From positions 124,001 to 188,000 of the forward strand of contig CAZRMV010000005.1 in the NCBI GenBank assembly GCA_964601275.1: a stretch of 64,000 bases of DNA, read 5' to 3'. Of this stretch, positions 1 through 8,349 are shown one piece after another. The stretch is from JAOZPE01 sp964601275. Its GTDB lineage: Bacteria > Krumholzibacteriota > Krumholzibacteriia > JAJRXK01. Numbering within the stretch: the stretch's first letter is position 1; every line of letters begins with the position of its first letter. A model generated the notes under the pieces. It did no database searches, was not told the origin of the DNA, and was given only the letters and a program-made list of their open reading frames with translations. The position numbers and the translations under genes are program-made.

Positions 1-425
1 TGCGTCGTTTCCAGAGGGAGGGCCGCTGCGACGAGCGGATCCTGATCCTGGGGGTGATGAGGGACAAGAAAGTGGACCCGGTGTTGGCGGAGCTGCGGCG
101 CAGCGCAGGACGGATCCTGGTGACCGCGCCTCGCTGGGTTCGCGCGCGACGTCCCCAGGACCTGGCCGAAGCGATGGTCGGCGCCCCCGGAGGAGGGGAC
201 CACCCGGTGGAGATCGCCGGAGGGGTGCGGGAGAGCCTGGAGTCCGCGCGAAGATGGGCCCGGGAGATCTCCCGGAGCGGAGGATCGCCCCGGATCCTGC
301 TCACCGGCTCGAATTTCACCGTGGCCGAGGCGCTCGACCGCCTGGGCATCGACGACATCTTCGATCCCCCGCGCTCTCCTGTGTGGGAACAAGGGGCACC
401 GCTGCGCCGCCGGAAGCAGCCATGA
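1..425 (+). CDS. folC: Folylpolyglutamate synthase / dihydrofolate synthase, C-terminal part (5' end outside window)
   Basis: The frame is open from the first bases of the window and ends at a TGA at 423-425, giving about 140 C-terminal residues. The segment ILILGVMRDKKVDPVLAEL, followed by an alternating strand/helix pattern (RILVTAP, PRILLTGSNFTVAEAL), is characteristic of the C-terminal Mur-ligase-type domain of FolC, which adds glutamate to folates in the cytoplasm. The ATP-binding central domain must lie upstream, outside the window. The first in-window ATG (54) falls inside this conserved segment and is not the real start. The ROK kinase begins 22 bases downstream on the same strand, so the two are probably co-transcribed. 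Another Mur-ligase family member is possible, but the G-V-M-x-D-K motif favours FolC. Confidence 0.85.
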   Translation, partial: RRFQREGRCDERILILGVMRDKKVDPVLAELRRSAGRILVTAPRWVRARRPQDLAEAMVGAPGGGDHPVEIAGGVRESLESARRWAREISRSGGSPRILLTGSNFTVAEALDRLGIDDIFDPPRSPVWEQGAPLRRRKQP

Positions 426-447
426 ACGGTTTCGGGGAGGTCCTGGC

Positions 448-1425
448 ATGAAACGCCTGGTCGGGGTCGATGTGGGCGGAAGCACCTGCAAGACGGTGCT
501 GATCCGCTCGGACGGAACGATTCTCCGGGAAAAGGTGTTTCCCACTGGGGGGGAATGCGGCCCGGCCGACTTCACCGAACGATTGGCGCAAGCGATCGAG
601 CCCTGGATCGTCGGGGAGGAAGGGGCGGACGCCCTCGGGGTGGCGGTGGCGGGGCTGGTGGATACGACCGGGGCGGTGGTCCAGGCGCCCAACCTGCCCG
701 CCTTCGAGGGCTGGCGGGCCGCCGACGAACTCTCTCCCCGCCTCGGGGGGATCCTGGTCGAAACGGAGAACGATGTGAACGCGATGGCCTACGGCGAGTG
801 GAAGCTCGGTGCCGCCCGGGGAGCGCGCAATGCGATCCTGCTCGCGTTGGGCACCGGGGTCGGCGGAGCGATCCTCATCGACGGAGAACTCTACCGGGGA
901 AGCCATGGGGTGGCCGGCGAACTGGGACACATGACCCTCCAGGTCGACGGACCGCCGTGCAGTTGTGGTCAACCGGGACACGTCGAGTCCTACCTGGGCT
1001 CCAAGGGCATCGCGATCCTGGCCGGCGGCCGCCTGGATGCCGCCTCCGAGGAGGAGAAGGAGACTCTCTTGAAGGCCTGCCGGAAGGAGGGGGAGCTGAG
1101 CACCCGCGCGGTGGCCGAGGCCGCCCGGGAGGGGGATCCCCTCAGCAAGTCCATCCTGGCCGACGTGGGACGCCTGCTGGGCCTGGTCTGCGCGGGTTAC
1201 GTCAATGTCTTCAATCCGGAGGTCATCGTCATCGGGGGAGGCGTGGCGCTCAGCGGCGATCTCCTGCTCGGTCCGGCGCGGCGCAGCATGAAGGACCGCG
1301 CGATGCCCGCCGCGCGCCGCGGCGTGCGCCTGGTCGCGGCCGAGCTGGGATGGTCGGCGGCGGCGATCGGCGCCGCCCTGCTGGGGGAAAGCGCGCTCTC
1401 GATGAGCGGGGAGTGTGAGTCCTGA
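448..1425 (+). CDS. ROK-family sugar kinase (glucokinase-like)
   Basis: 325 residues, the usual ROK length. The N-terminal phosphate loop DVGGSTCKT (residues 8-16), the sugar-binding ENDVNA around residue 110 and the second nucleotide motif LALGTGVGGA are all visible. The ROK zinc signature is present as GHMTLQ...CSCGQPGHVES; the third cysteine of the usual CxCGxxGC is a histidine, which could still bind zinc. The protein should phosphorylate glucose or an N-acylated hexosamine with ATP in the cytoplasm; the substrate cannot be read from the sequence. It lies between folC and an lptD-like gene whose proposed GTG start overlaps its end by 11 bases. The ATG at 448 is preceded by GGGGAGG. Confidence 0.9.
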   Translation: MKRLVGVDVGGSTCKTVLIRSDGTILREKVFPTGGECGPADFTERLAQAIEPWIVGEEGADALGVAVAGLVDTTGAVVQAPNLPAFEGWRAADELSPRLGGILVETENDVNAMAYGEWKLGAARGARNAILLALGTGVGGAILIDGELYRGSHGVAGELGHMTLQVDGPPCSCGQPGHVESYLGSKGIAILAGGRLDAASEEEKETLLKACRKEGELSTRAVAEAAREGDPLSKSILADVGRLLGLVCAGYVNVFNPEVIVIGGGVALSGDLLLGPARRSMKDRAMPAARRGVRLVAAELGWSAAAIGAALLGESALSMSGECES

Positions 1426-4400
1426 CTTGAGCCCTTGTCCGGCGACGTTGCGTCCGCGGCCGGGGAAGAACGCGGGTTCTCCCCACCGCCGCGGCGTGCC
1501 CGCCGCTGTCCTCTGCGCGGTGGCGGCGTGGATCGCCTTGACCGCCCCCCGGGGCGCGCTGGTCGGCCTGGCCCAGGAACCCACCGGGGAGACGAAGCCC
1601 TCCGCGGCAGGGAATGGTGTCTCTCCCGCCCTTGCGGACACTTCCCGGCACAGCTCCTCCACGGCCGAGGAGGACCGGCGGTTGCACTACCAGGCGGCAC
1701 GTGGGCGCCGCCGGCTGACCGCCGCCGGACCGGTGCTCTTCCTGCAAGGCGGAGTGAACTTCCTCGTCCACGGCGACATGACGGTGACCGCCCACCACGC
1801 GCGCTACTACGAGCGCGGCCGTTTCGCCTGGATCGTAGGCGAAGTCCACGCGGTCTCCGAATCGTTGCAGCTGTGGGCCGATTCGGTTCGGGTGGAGGAA
1901 CTCACCAACGTGGGCCGCGCCTACGGTCACGTGCGCATGGAGACCGCCGATGGTGTGTTGGGCCAGGGCCGGCGCGGGGTGTTCTGGCGTGACGACGACC
2001 GCATGGCCCTGGCCGGGCAGGCCCGCATCATCGATTCGACCTTCACCCTGGAGGGAGACAGCCTTCTCTTCGATCGGAAGGACAACGTCATCGAAGCCTT
2101 CGGCGGGGTGAAGGTGGTGGACACCCGCGCGCGGACCATGGTGACCGGCGAACACGGCCTGATGTATCGGGAAACCGGGGTGGCCTTCGTCGATTCCCTG
2201 CCCCACCTGCAGAGCCAGACCGAGCGGGGGTCTACCGCGGACGTGGTCAGCCGGTGGATGAGCTTCGACCAGAACACCGAGCACAGCCGGGCGATCGGTC
2301 AGGTCGGTTTCCACCAGGGGACGACGGTGGCTCACGCCGACACCGCCGACTTCTTCGGGCGCGATCTCCTGGTGCTCACCGGGAACCCGCAGGTCGAACA
2401 AGGACGCCGCCGCATGACCGGCCGCAAGATCCGTTTCCACTACGACCAGGGCGAGCTCCAGCGCATCGAGATCTTCGATGGAGCCTCCCTCATCGATTCC
2501 ACTCCAGATTCGCTCTCGAAGTCGTTCACCGGCATTCCGCTGGCCAACGAGCTCCACGGCGACAGCCTGTGGATCGATTTCGACGTGGGGGAGATCCGGC
2601 GCACCCGCGTGTCCGGTCACGCGCAGAGTGTCTATCTGCCCGACGATCAGAGCGAGGTCATCTCGGTGAACGAAGCCGAGGGGGATTCCATCGAGATCGA
2701 CTTTTCGGGCCAGCAGGTCCGGCGCGTCACGGTGGGGGGAACAAGCCAGGGGAACTACCGCTTCCTCGAACGCGCATCGATCCTGCGTCTGCGGGCCCGG
2801 GCGGACACCTTGGCGCAGAGGCAGAGAGCCCGGCTGGACAGCCTGGCCGCCGCCGAGGGGGTCTCCCTGGACAGTCTCCAGGTAGAGAAGAAGCCGCTCG
2901 CCGAGGGAATCGAGGGCGGACGGGTCGACTACGGGCGGCTCGCGGACACCGTGCACTACGAGGGGGATGAGACCGAGTTCCGGGTGCAGGAGGGGCGCAT
3001 CCACATCCACGGCACCGCCCTGGTGAGCCACGGGGAACTGACCTTGACCAGCCAGGACATCTACTTCGATACAACGAAGCGGGAGATGATCGCCGAAGGC
3101 GACCCGATGCTCATCGACACCAGCAGCAAGCTGGTGGGCGAGAAGATGGGCTACCTGTTCGACTACAGGACCGGGGCGATCCAGAACGGGATCACCCGTT
3201 ACGAAGACGGATTCTACTACGGCAAGCACGTGCGGCGCGTGGACGATGAAACACTGCTGGTCAGCGGGGGCTCCTACACCTCCTGCGACCTCGAACATCC
3301 CCACTACCATTTCAGCGCCAAGAGAATGAAGGTGAAGATCGGCAAGAGCGTGGTGGGCCGGCAGATCACCGCCTACATCAGCGACATGCCGGTCTTCCTC
3401 TTCCCCTTCTTCTTCAAGAAGATCGACTCCGGCCGGCATTCGGGCATCATCTTCCCCAACGTCAACCTCGGGATCAGCAGCCGGGAGGGCCGCTACATCC
3501 GGGACATGGGGTATTACTGGGCGACCAACGAATACACCGATTTCACCTTCAAGGGATCCTACAACGAACGGCGGGACCTCTCCTTGCAGATCCGCAATCG
3601 GTACAATGTCCGCTATGGCTTCAGCGGCGGAGCCGAGTTCACCTGGACCAAATCGCTCTCCGACCAGCAGAAGGGAACGGAATGGAAGTTCCTGGCCGAC
3701 CATCGCCAGCCGGAACTCTTCGACGCGTGGAATCTCACCGCCAACGTGAACCTGACTTCGAACAACATCACCAACATCGATCCGATCACCGGCGATTCGA
3801 ACGACCTGTTGCCCACCGAATTGCGCAGCAACCTGACCATGAGCCGGAGCTTCGCCTCGGGCACGCGCCTGAATACCTCGGCCAGTCGGACCCAGTACGT
3901 GAATTCCGCCGATGACGACCCTCTCACCGACAACCTGCTCTATCGCCAGACCCTGCCCAACATCTCCCTGAGCTTCAAGAGCCGCCCGCTTCTGCCTCCG
4001 GCGCGGCGCCGGGGCGAGGGCGGCGGACTCAAGCAGATCCTGAGGGACATGACCTTCGGGCAGAGCTACCGGGGCGACATCCAGATCGAACGGCGGGAAG
4101 TGGGCAAGGTCGATCAATACTCCGCGTCGGGGAACTGGTCGTTGACCTACAATCCTCAATTCCGGATCGGCCCGTTCAACTTCACCTCGTCCGGAAGCTT
4201 TTCCGAGTCGTACCAAAGGCGGGACGAATACTTCCAGACGTGGGCGACCGAGCCCGACACGCTCAAGGACAGCAACGGCGTTCCGATCCTCGATGGCAAC
4301 GGCGAACCGATCATCGAGGAAAAGCCGGTCCTGGTGGAGGAAGGGAACATCACCGAGGAGGGTTCGACACCGAGCCTGTCCTGGCGCAACGGCCTCAGCA

Positions 4401-5362
4401 CCAATCTCTACGGCATCTTCAACACCCATATCGGGGCGCTGCGAGGCATCAAGCACAAGCTCTCGTTCTCGGCGACGCACTCGTGGAGGCCCAAGCTGGG
4501 GGACAAGCAGGCCGCCAGCCAGAGCATCGGCCTGACCCTCGGCAATGAATTCAGCTTCAAGTACGCCACCCACCCGGGAGCGGAGAGCTCCGAAGGAGTC
4601 CGGGCGGCCTCGGACGGGGATGCGTCCTCACCGCCATCTGAGGGGGAACAGATCAAGAAGCTCGAGCGCCTGCTCGCCTGGAACCTACGGACCGCCTACC
4701 GGCCGGACGCCGCCGCGGGGCAGAACTGGGACAACATCAGCTCGACCATCCGCATCAGTCCCGGGTTCACCCGGGTGATCGATTTCACCATGAACCAGAC
4801 CATCGACCCCTACCACTTCGACGTGCTCGCGACCAGCGTGAACACCAACCTGAGATTGGCGGGAAAGGTCGATTTCGGAGGGGAGATCCTGCAGCGGGAG
4901 GAACCGAAGAACGCGGTGGTCGAGCGGCTCGGCGCACCCGCGGACACCACGGAAGCCGCCGGGTTGGAGAACCCGTGGTACACCGGGGTCCCCGAGGCCC
5001 AGCCCCTGCAGAGGAGCAGCGAAGAGAACAGCATGCCCTGGCAGATCCAGAGCCGGGCCAGCATCACCAACAACCGCGGTCAGCCGACCCGGGCCAGCAT
5101 CTCGGTGCGGGGGAGCGTGATGCTGCCCATCTCCTGGAATCTCGAGTACTCCTCGAATTTCGACATCCAGACCGGGGATTTCACCAACCAGGCCTTCAGC
5201 CTCAGCCGGGATATCCACTGCTGGCGCATCGAGTTCCGGCGCACCGTGACCGACGCCACCGACTTTTCATTCCGCATCTATCTCAAGGGGCTGCCCGATA
5301 TCCAGTATCGTCTGGGCAACCAGAGCGCAGGGGGCTATTTCAACCAGTTGGGATCCTACTGA
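1415..5362 (+). CDS. Very large LptD/OstA-like LPS-assembly outer membrane protein
   Basis: 1315 residues from a GTG start that overlaps the ROK gene. A hydrophobic stretch near residues 29-53 (VPAAVLCAVAAWIALTA) looks like a signal peptide after an unusually long N-region, so a later GTG at 1496 is an equally good start. Residues about 85-620 are repetitive LptA/OstA-type beta-jellyroll sequence (for example ARYYERGRFAWIVGEV, MTGRKIRFHYDQGELQRIE, LTLTSQDIYFDTTKREMIAEGD). Residues about 630-1315 are rich in alternating polar/aromatic strands and end in an aromatic residue (QLGSY), as in an outer-membrane beta barrel. The family inserts lipopolysaccharide into the outer leaflet. E. coli LptD has 784 residues, so this one has a much longer periplasmic jellyroll. 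The family call is secure; the exact role is inferred. Confidence 0.8.
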   Translation: MSPDLSPCPATLRPRPGKNAGSPHRRGVPAAVLCAVAAWIALTAPRGALVGLAQEPTGETKPSAAGNGVSPALADTSRHSSSTAEEDRRLHYQAARGRRRLTAAGPVLFLQGGVNFLVHGDMTVTAHHARYYERGRFAWIVGEVHAVSESLQLWADSVRVEELTNVGRAYGHVRMETADGVLGQGRRGVFWRDDDRMALAGQARIIDSTFTLEGDSLLFDRKDNVIEAFGGVKVVDTRARTMVTGEHGLMYRETGVAFVDSLPHLQSQTERGSTADVVSRWMSFDQNTEHSRAIGQVGFHQGTTVAHADTADFFGRDLLVLTGNPQVEQGRRRMTGRKIRFHYDQGELQRIEIFDGASLIDSTPDSLSKSFTGIPLANELHGDSLWIDFDVGEIRRTRVSGHAQSVYLPDDQSEVISVNEAEGDSIEIDFSGQQVRRVTVGGTSQGNYRFLERASILRLRARADTLAQRQRARLDSLAAAEGVSLDSLQVEKKPLAEGIEGGRVDYGRLADTVHYEGDETEFRVQEGRIHIHGTALVSHGELTLTSQDIYFDTTKREMIAEGDPMLIDTSSKLVGEKMGYLFDYRTGAIQNGITRYEDGFYYGKHVRRVDDETLLVSGGSYTSCDLEHPHYHFSAKRMKVKIGKSVVGRQITAYISDMPVFLFPFFFKKIDSGRHSGIIFPNVNLGISSREGRYIRDMGYYWATNEYTDFTFKGSYNERRDLSLQIRNRYNVRYGFSGGAEFTWTKSLSDQQKGTEWKFLADHRQPELFDAWNLTANVNLTSNNITNIDPITGDSNDLLPTELRSNLTMSRSFASGTRLNTSASRTQYVNSADDDPLTDNLLYRQTLPNISLSFKSRPLLPPARRRGEGGGLKQILRDMTFGQSYRGDIQIERREVGKVDQYSASGNWSLTYNPQFRIGPFNFTSSGSFSESYQRRDEYFQTWATEPDTLKDSNGVPILDGNGEPIIEEKPVLVEEGNITEEGSTPSLSWRNGLSTNLYGIFNTHIGALRGIKHKLSFSATHSWRPKLGDKQAASQSIGLTLGNEFSFKYATHPGAESSEGVRAASDGDASSPPSEGEQIKKLERLLAWNLRTAYRPDAAAGQNWDNISSTIRISPGFTRVIDFTMNQTIDPYHFDVLATSVNTNLRLAGKVDFGGEILQREEPKNAVVERLGAPADTTEAAGLENPWYTGVPEAQPLQRSSEENSMPWQIQSRASITNNRGQPTRASISVRGSVMLPISWNLEYSSNFDIQTGDFTNQAFSLSRDIHCWRIEFRRTVTDATDFSFRIYLKGLPDIQYRLGNQSAGGYFNQLGSY

Positions 5363-5457
5363 GCCGGACAAGTGATGGCTGCTGGGCCAGGTGTCGGTCC
5401 CCAGAGGGAGGGCGCGCTCAGGTTCCCGAAAAATCGGCCCATCCTCGACATTTTCGA

Positions 5458-5487
5458 TTGACAGCCCCCGCTGATGGGGGCTAATGG
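5458..5487 (+). promoter_or_regulatory. Putative sigma-70-type promoter for the HU gene
   Basis: A perfect TTGACA (5458-5463) is followed after 18 bases by TAATGG (5482-5487), leaving a leader of about 20 bases that contains a strong AAAGGAGGT ribosome binding site before the ATG at 5512. The -10 match is only moderate, so the position is an inference. Confidence 0.45.
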
Positions 5488-5511
5488 GGGTTCTGAAAGG
5501 AGGTCTGTCCC

Positions 5512-5811
5512 ATGAACAAGACCGAGTTGACCGCAAAGCTGGCCAAGAAGACCGACCTGTCCGGAAGGCAGGCCAAGGCGATCATCGACCTGCTCTTCGA
5601 CACCGATCCGAAGAAGGGCATCATCGCCTCGGAGCTGACCCGGGGCCGCAAGGTCCAGATCACCGGCTTCGGCACCTTCGAGAGCCGCAAGCGGAAGAAG
5701 CGGATGGGCCGCAACCCCCAGACGGGTGCGACCATCGTCATCCCTGCGAGCCGGGTTCCCGCCTTCAGCGCGGGCAAGGCTCTCAAGGACCACGTGAACA
5801 AGAGGAAGTAG
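5512..5811 (+). CDS. HU/IHF-family nucleoid DNA-binding protein
   Basis: 99 residues, the standard HU length. It starts MNKTELTAKLAKKTDLS, and the family signature ITGFGTFESRKRKKRMGRNPQTG (residues about 53-75) contains the beta-arm with the conserved RNPQTG tip whose proline intercalates into DNA. The last residues GKALKDHVNKRK form the basic C-terminal helix. It should bind and bend chromosomal DNA as a dimer. A near-perfect Shine-Dalgarno (AAAGGAGGT) lies 8 bases upstream of the ATG, consistent with high expression. It has its own promoter candidate upstream and a strong hairpin terminator downstream, so it is probably monocistronic. HU alpha/beta and IHF subunits cannot be told apart from sequence alone. 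Confidence 0.95.
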   Translation: MNKTELTAKLAKKTDLSGRQAKAIIDLLFDTDPKKGIIASELTRGRKVQITGFGTFESRKRKKRMGRNPQTGATIVIPASRVPAFSAGKALKDHVNKRK

Positions 5812-5869
5812 CTCTTCCTTGGTTCACGGTCATGGATCCGCCCCCCCGGTGCCCAGATCCAGTTTCCAG

Positions 5870-5896
5870 AAGGCCCCCGCGTTCAGCGGGGGCCTT
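5870..5896 (+). terminator. Hairpin terminator after the HU gene
   Basis: Perfect 11-bp inverted repeat AAGGCCCCCGC / GCGGGGGCCTT around a 5-base GTTCA loop, about 60 bases after the HU stop codon. There is no U-tract after it, as is common in high-GC genomes, so intrinsic termination is likely but not certain. Confidence 0.65.
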
Positions 5897-6010
5897 CGCG
5901 CGGGCGGGAACCCTCCCGGGGGTTCGGTGTTCAAGCCCTGGTTCCCGGCGCGCCCGGCGGGGCGCCGCAGGTGGGGGCGGCGTGCACCGAGGGCCCACCG
6001 CAGTTGCCGA

Positions 6011-6040
6011 TTGCCAGGGCGGAAGGAATCTTGCTAGAAT
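6011..6040 (+). promoter_or_regulatory. Putative promoter of the UGA-containing cytochrome gene
   Basis: TTGCCA (6011-6016), an 18-base spacer and TAGAAT (6035-6040). Transcription would begin near 6047, giving a leader of about 50 bases that ends in the ribosome binding site CGGAGGA just before the ATG at 6096. Confidence 0.5.
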
Positions 6041-6095
6041 GGCGCCGGACCCGGCTCTGGCCGGGTTCTCCCATTACCCATCCCGGAGGATGATC

Positions 6096-7448
6096 ATGCA
6101 CAGATGGAAGATCCCGGCGAGCGGGCTCGCTCTGGTGGCGACCCTCGCGCTCTTCCTCTCGACGCCCGCGTCCCGGGCGGAGGACCTGGTCGATCTGACG
6201 CTCACCTTCGAAGGCGCGGTGCACGGCGAAATCGCGCCGTGTGGGTGAAAGGCGAAACCGCTCGGTGGGCTGGCCCGGAGGGCCGCCATATTCCAACAGA
6301 TCGCCAAGGATCATCCCCATGTTCTCCATCTCGACGCGGGGAACATGTACGGGCGTCGCACCGACGCCGCCAAGGCCCAGACCCTCTTCCTGCTCGATGA
6401 GGTGGCCAAGCTCGACTACCCCGTGATGGGGGTGGGGCAATGGGACCTGAACTACGGTCTGGATTTCCTGAAGGAGCAGGCCGGAAAGCATGGTTTCCAC
6501 TACGTCAGCGCCAACCTCCGCCTGGACGAATCCCCCGACTTGCTGTTCGACCCCTATGCGGTGGTGACGAAGAACGGGATTCGCGTGGGCATCATCTCGG
6601 TGATCGGGCAGAGCTACAAGATCATCACCATGTCCGCCAAGGCGGACAACTTCGTCATCGATTCGCCGCGGGATGCGCTGGAGAAGTACGTTCCCGAATT
6701 GCGCAAGAAGTGTGATCTGGTGATCCTGTACTCGAACGCCAGCACCCGGGACACCCGGGAACTGCTCATGGACCTGGGACCCGAGGCGCGGGTGGACATC
6801 TGCATCGAGGGAGCCGATTCCCGACAATACCGGCGGTTGAACAAGGTGGGGGACACCTACCTCGTTTCCGCCAATCCCCAGGGAAAGTACATCGGGCAAC
6901 TCGACTTGATGCTGGCCAAGGACGGAACGATCCAGGACGCCGTCCTCAAGATCCACGAGCTGGGAAAGCAGGCGCCCGAGAACGAAACCATCAAGAAGCG
7001 CGTCGACGCTTTCCTGGAATCGAACAAGAAGCTGGCGAAGAAGTCTTCCCTGAAGCCCACTCCCAACCAGGGCGATCCGGGAGAGAGCTTCCTGGGCGTC
7101 CAACGCTGCGCGAACTGCCACAAGGCCGAGTACGACGCGTACCGCTCCAGTCCCCACGCGAAAGCGTGGCAGACCCTGGTCGCCAAAGGGCAGACCAGCA
7201 ATCCCGATTGCATCAGCTGCCACGTCACGGGATGGAACTGGTACGGCGGATTCAACCCGACCGTTTCCACCAAGGGGCAGAACACCCTCTTCAATGTCCA
7301 GTGCGAGGCCTGCCATGGCTACGGATCCCAGCACACGCGCGACGGAAAGTGGGCCAAGCTCGCCAAGGATTCCTGCACGAAGTGTCATACCAAGGAGTTC
7401 GATCCGAACTTCGACTACAGGACCCGCTGGGCGGTGATCGCACACTGA
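6096..7448 (+). CDS. Secreted metallophosphatase-type protein fused to a tetraheme cytochrome c; candidate selenoprotein with in-frame UGA
   Basis: Read through one in-frame TGA at 6246-6248 this is a 450-residue protein. The start is the ATG at 6096, five bases after CGGAGGA. Residues 1-28 are a signal peptide ending in PASRA. Residues about 32-300 resemble 5'-nucleotidase/metallophosphatase proteins, with a motif normally written PCGC...GGLARR. Here it reads PCG-[UGA]-KAKPLGGLARR, so the UGA (residue 51) sits on the usual cysteine. No other stop occurs, and the sequence stays family-like on both sides (HVLHLDAGN, NYGLDFLKEQ). The C-terminal part has four heme sites, CANCH (338), CISCH (372), CEACH (403) and CTKCH (427), in a cytochrome c554-like arrangement. 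It should be periplasmic. A hairpin with SECIS-like geometry follows the UGA. The alternative is a recent nonsense mutation or a sequencing error, leaving a 50-residue fragment. Function of the active site is not known to me. Confidence 0.75.
6268..6287 (+). promoter_or_regulatory. Candidate bacterial SECIS hairpin downstream of the in-frame UGA
   Basis: The RNA can fold as GGC, a bulged U, GGCCC, loop GGA, GGGCC, GCC. The apical loop begins with G and starts 28 nucleotides after the UGA, inside the 16-37 nt window and loop rule described for bacterial SECIS elements. GC-rich coding DNA often yields such hairpins, so the evidence rests mainly on its coincidence with a UGA at a conserved Cys position. 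Confidence 0.5.
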
Positions 7449-7473
7449 CCGTGTCGGCCTCGAGCAGATCCAG

Positions 7474-7510
7474 GCGCCCGGGGATTCCGTCTCCGGGCGC
7501 TGGCGTTTTC
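7474..7510 (+). terminator. Rho-independent terminator after the cytochrome gene
   Basis: Stem GCGCCCGGGGA / TCTCCGGGCGC (11 pairs including one G-U) around a TTCCG loop, followed by a short T-run (GCGTTTT). It lies 26 bases after the stop codon and only 24 bases before the next start codon, so the next gene may be read by partial readthrough. Confidence 0.75.
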
Positions 7511-7533
7511 CCGGGCCGGCTGGAGGTTTTCCG

Positions 7534-8313
7534 ATGCGCCGATTCCTGATCTTCCTGCTCGCGTCGGCGGTCTTGTTTCCGGCCGGGGCAAGGGCCCAGG
7601 AGATCTTCTCGTGGTGGCGCCGGGGCCTGATCGATCTCGACCTGCGTCCGGGAGGGTGGGTGGAGTTCGTCGACTCGGAGTTGGCCGAGGGGGAACTGTC
7701 CACCGAACGAATCCGGGTGACCGTCCTCGCCGACGCTCCGGGCGGAGGACACTGGATCCAGCTTCTCTATCCGGAGGACGAAGGAGAGTCGTTCGTGCTG
7801 AGGATCGCCGGGTTGGATTCACTGCGCCGGGGCGAGATCCTCGATGGGCTCCGCGAGATCTATCATCTCCTTCCCGGCGGAGCGGTGGAGAAGCAGGACG
7901 TCGAGAAGGTGAAGAAGCAACGCCTGTTGCGACGGCAGTTCCAGGACCCCTTCCTGGCGCCCGCGGTCCAGCGACGTGACCTCCCCGACACCCTCGTCGC
8001 CGGGGTGATCCTGTCGAGGGAGGAAGTCCGCCTCAGCGAAACCCGGAGTGACACGGTGAACATGGGACAACGGCGCTTGATCTACCGCAACCGGGTGGAA
8101 GCGGTGGCCCAACTCTCCCCGAAGGTCCCGATCTTCGGACTCTTGATTGCCCGCAGCACAACCACGCTCTCGGCCGAGGGAGATGGCCGGGACACCCCCC
8201 CTCCGCTCGTCACCCGGAGCGAACTGCGGTGCGTCGGGTTCGGACACGACCGCGCCGCGCCGGGGCTTCCCGCCAAGGTCCGCAAGCTGGCCGCTTCCCC
8301 TGCCCGGGATTGA
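7534..8313 (+). CDS. Secreted protein of unknown function
   Basis: 259 residues with a clear signal peptide (MRRFLIFLLASAVLFPAGARAQ). The mature part begins EIFSWWRRGLIDLDLRPGGWVEFVD and is rich in beta-type sequence, with a charged helical patch near residues 115-130 (VEKQDVEKVKKQRLLRRQF). I do not recognise a family and see no enzymatic motif, no lipobox and no transmembrane segment after the signal. The ribosome binding site GGAGG lies 8 bases before the ATG. It follows the cytochrome gene in the same direction but a good terminator separates them. Its only plausible link is location in the cell envelope. Confidence 0.75.
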   Translation: MRRFLIFLLASAVLFPAGARAQEIFSWWRRGLIDLDLRPGGWVEFVDSELAEGELSTERIRVTVLADAPGGGHWIQLLYPEDEGESFVLRIAGLDSLRRGEILDGLREIYHLLPGGAVEKQDVEKVKKQRLLRRQFQDPFLAPAVQRRDLPDTLVAGVILSREEVRLSETRSDTVNMGQRRLIYRNRVEAVAQLSPKVPIFGLLIARSTTTLSAEGDGRDTPPPLVTRSELRCVGFGHDRAAPGLPAKVRKLAASPARD

Positions 8314-8320
8314 TCTGTGG

Positions 8321-8326
8321 TAGAAT
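8321..8326 (+). promoter_or_regulatory. Putative -10 element before the exonuclease gene
   Basis: TAGAAT preceded by GTGG, 24 bases upstream of the ATG at 8350. It is identical to the -10 proposed for the cytochrome gene. No convincing -35 is visible. Confidence 0.3.
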
Positions 8327-8349
8327 AGGGGTCCACCCCAGCACCTTGC

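Noticed and set aside
1250..4573. 1107-residue open frame on the minus strand
   Set aside because: It is the antisense shadow of the lptD-like gene; the translation is Val/Gly/Pro/Arg-rich with no family motifs. Other long antisense frames (for example 22258-24513 and 13239-16097) are rejected for the same reason.
6246..6248. Genome-wide reassignment of UGA to an amino acid
   Set aside because: UGA is used as the natural stop for many genes here (for example folC, the ROK kinase, the double fur, feoB), so a general code change is excluded.
6096..6345. Frameshift as the cause of the broken cytochrome gene
   Set aside because: Both parts lie in the same reading frame and the sequence is family-like right up to and after the TGA, so only a single codon is in question.
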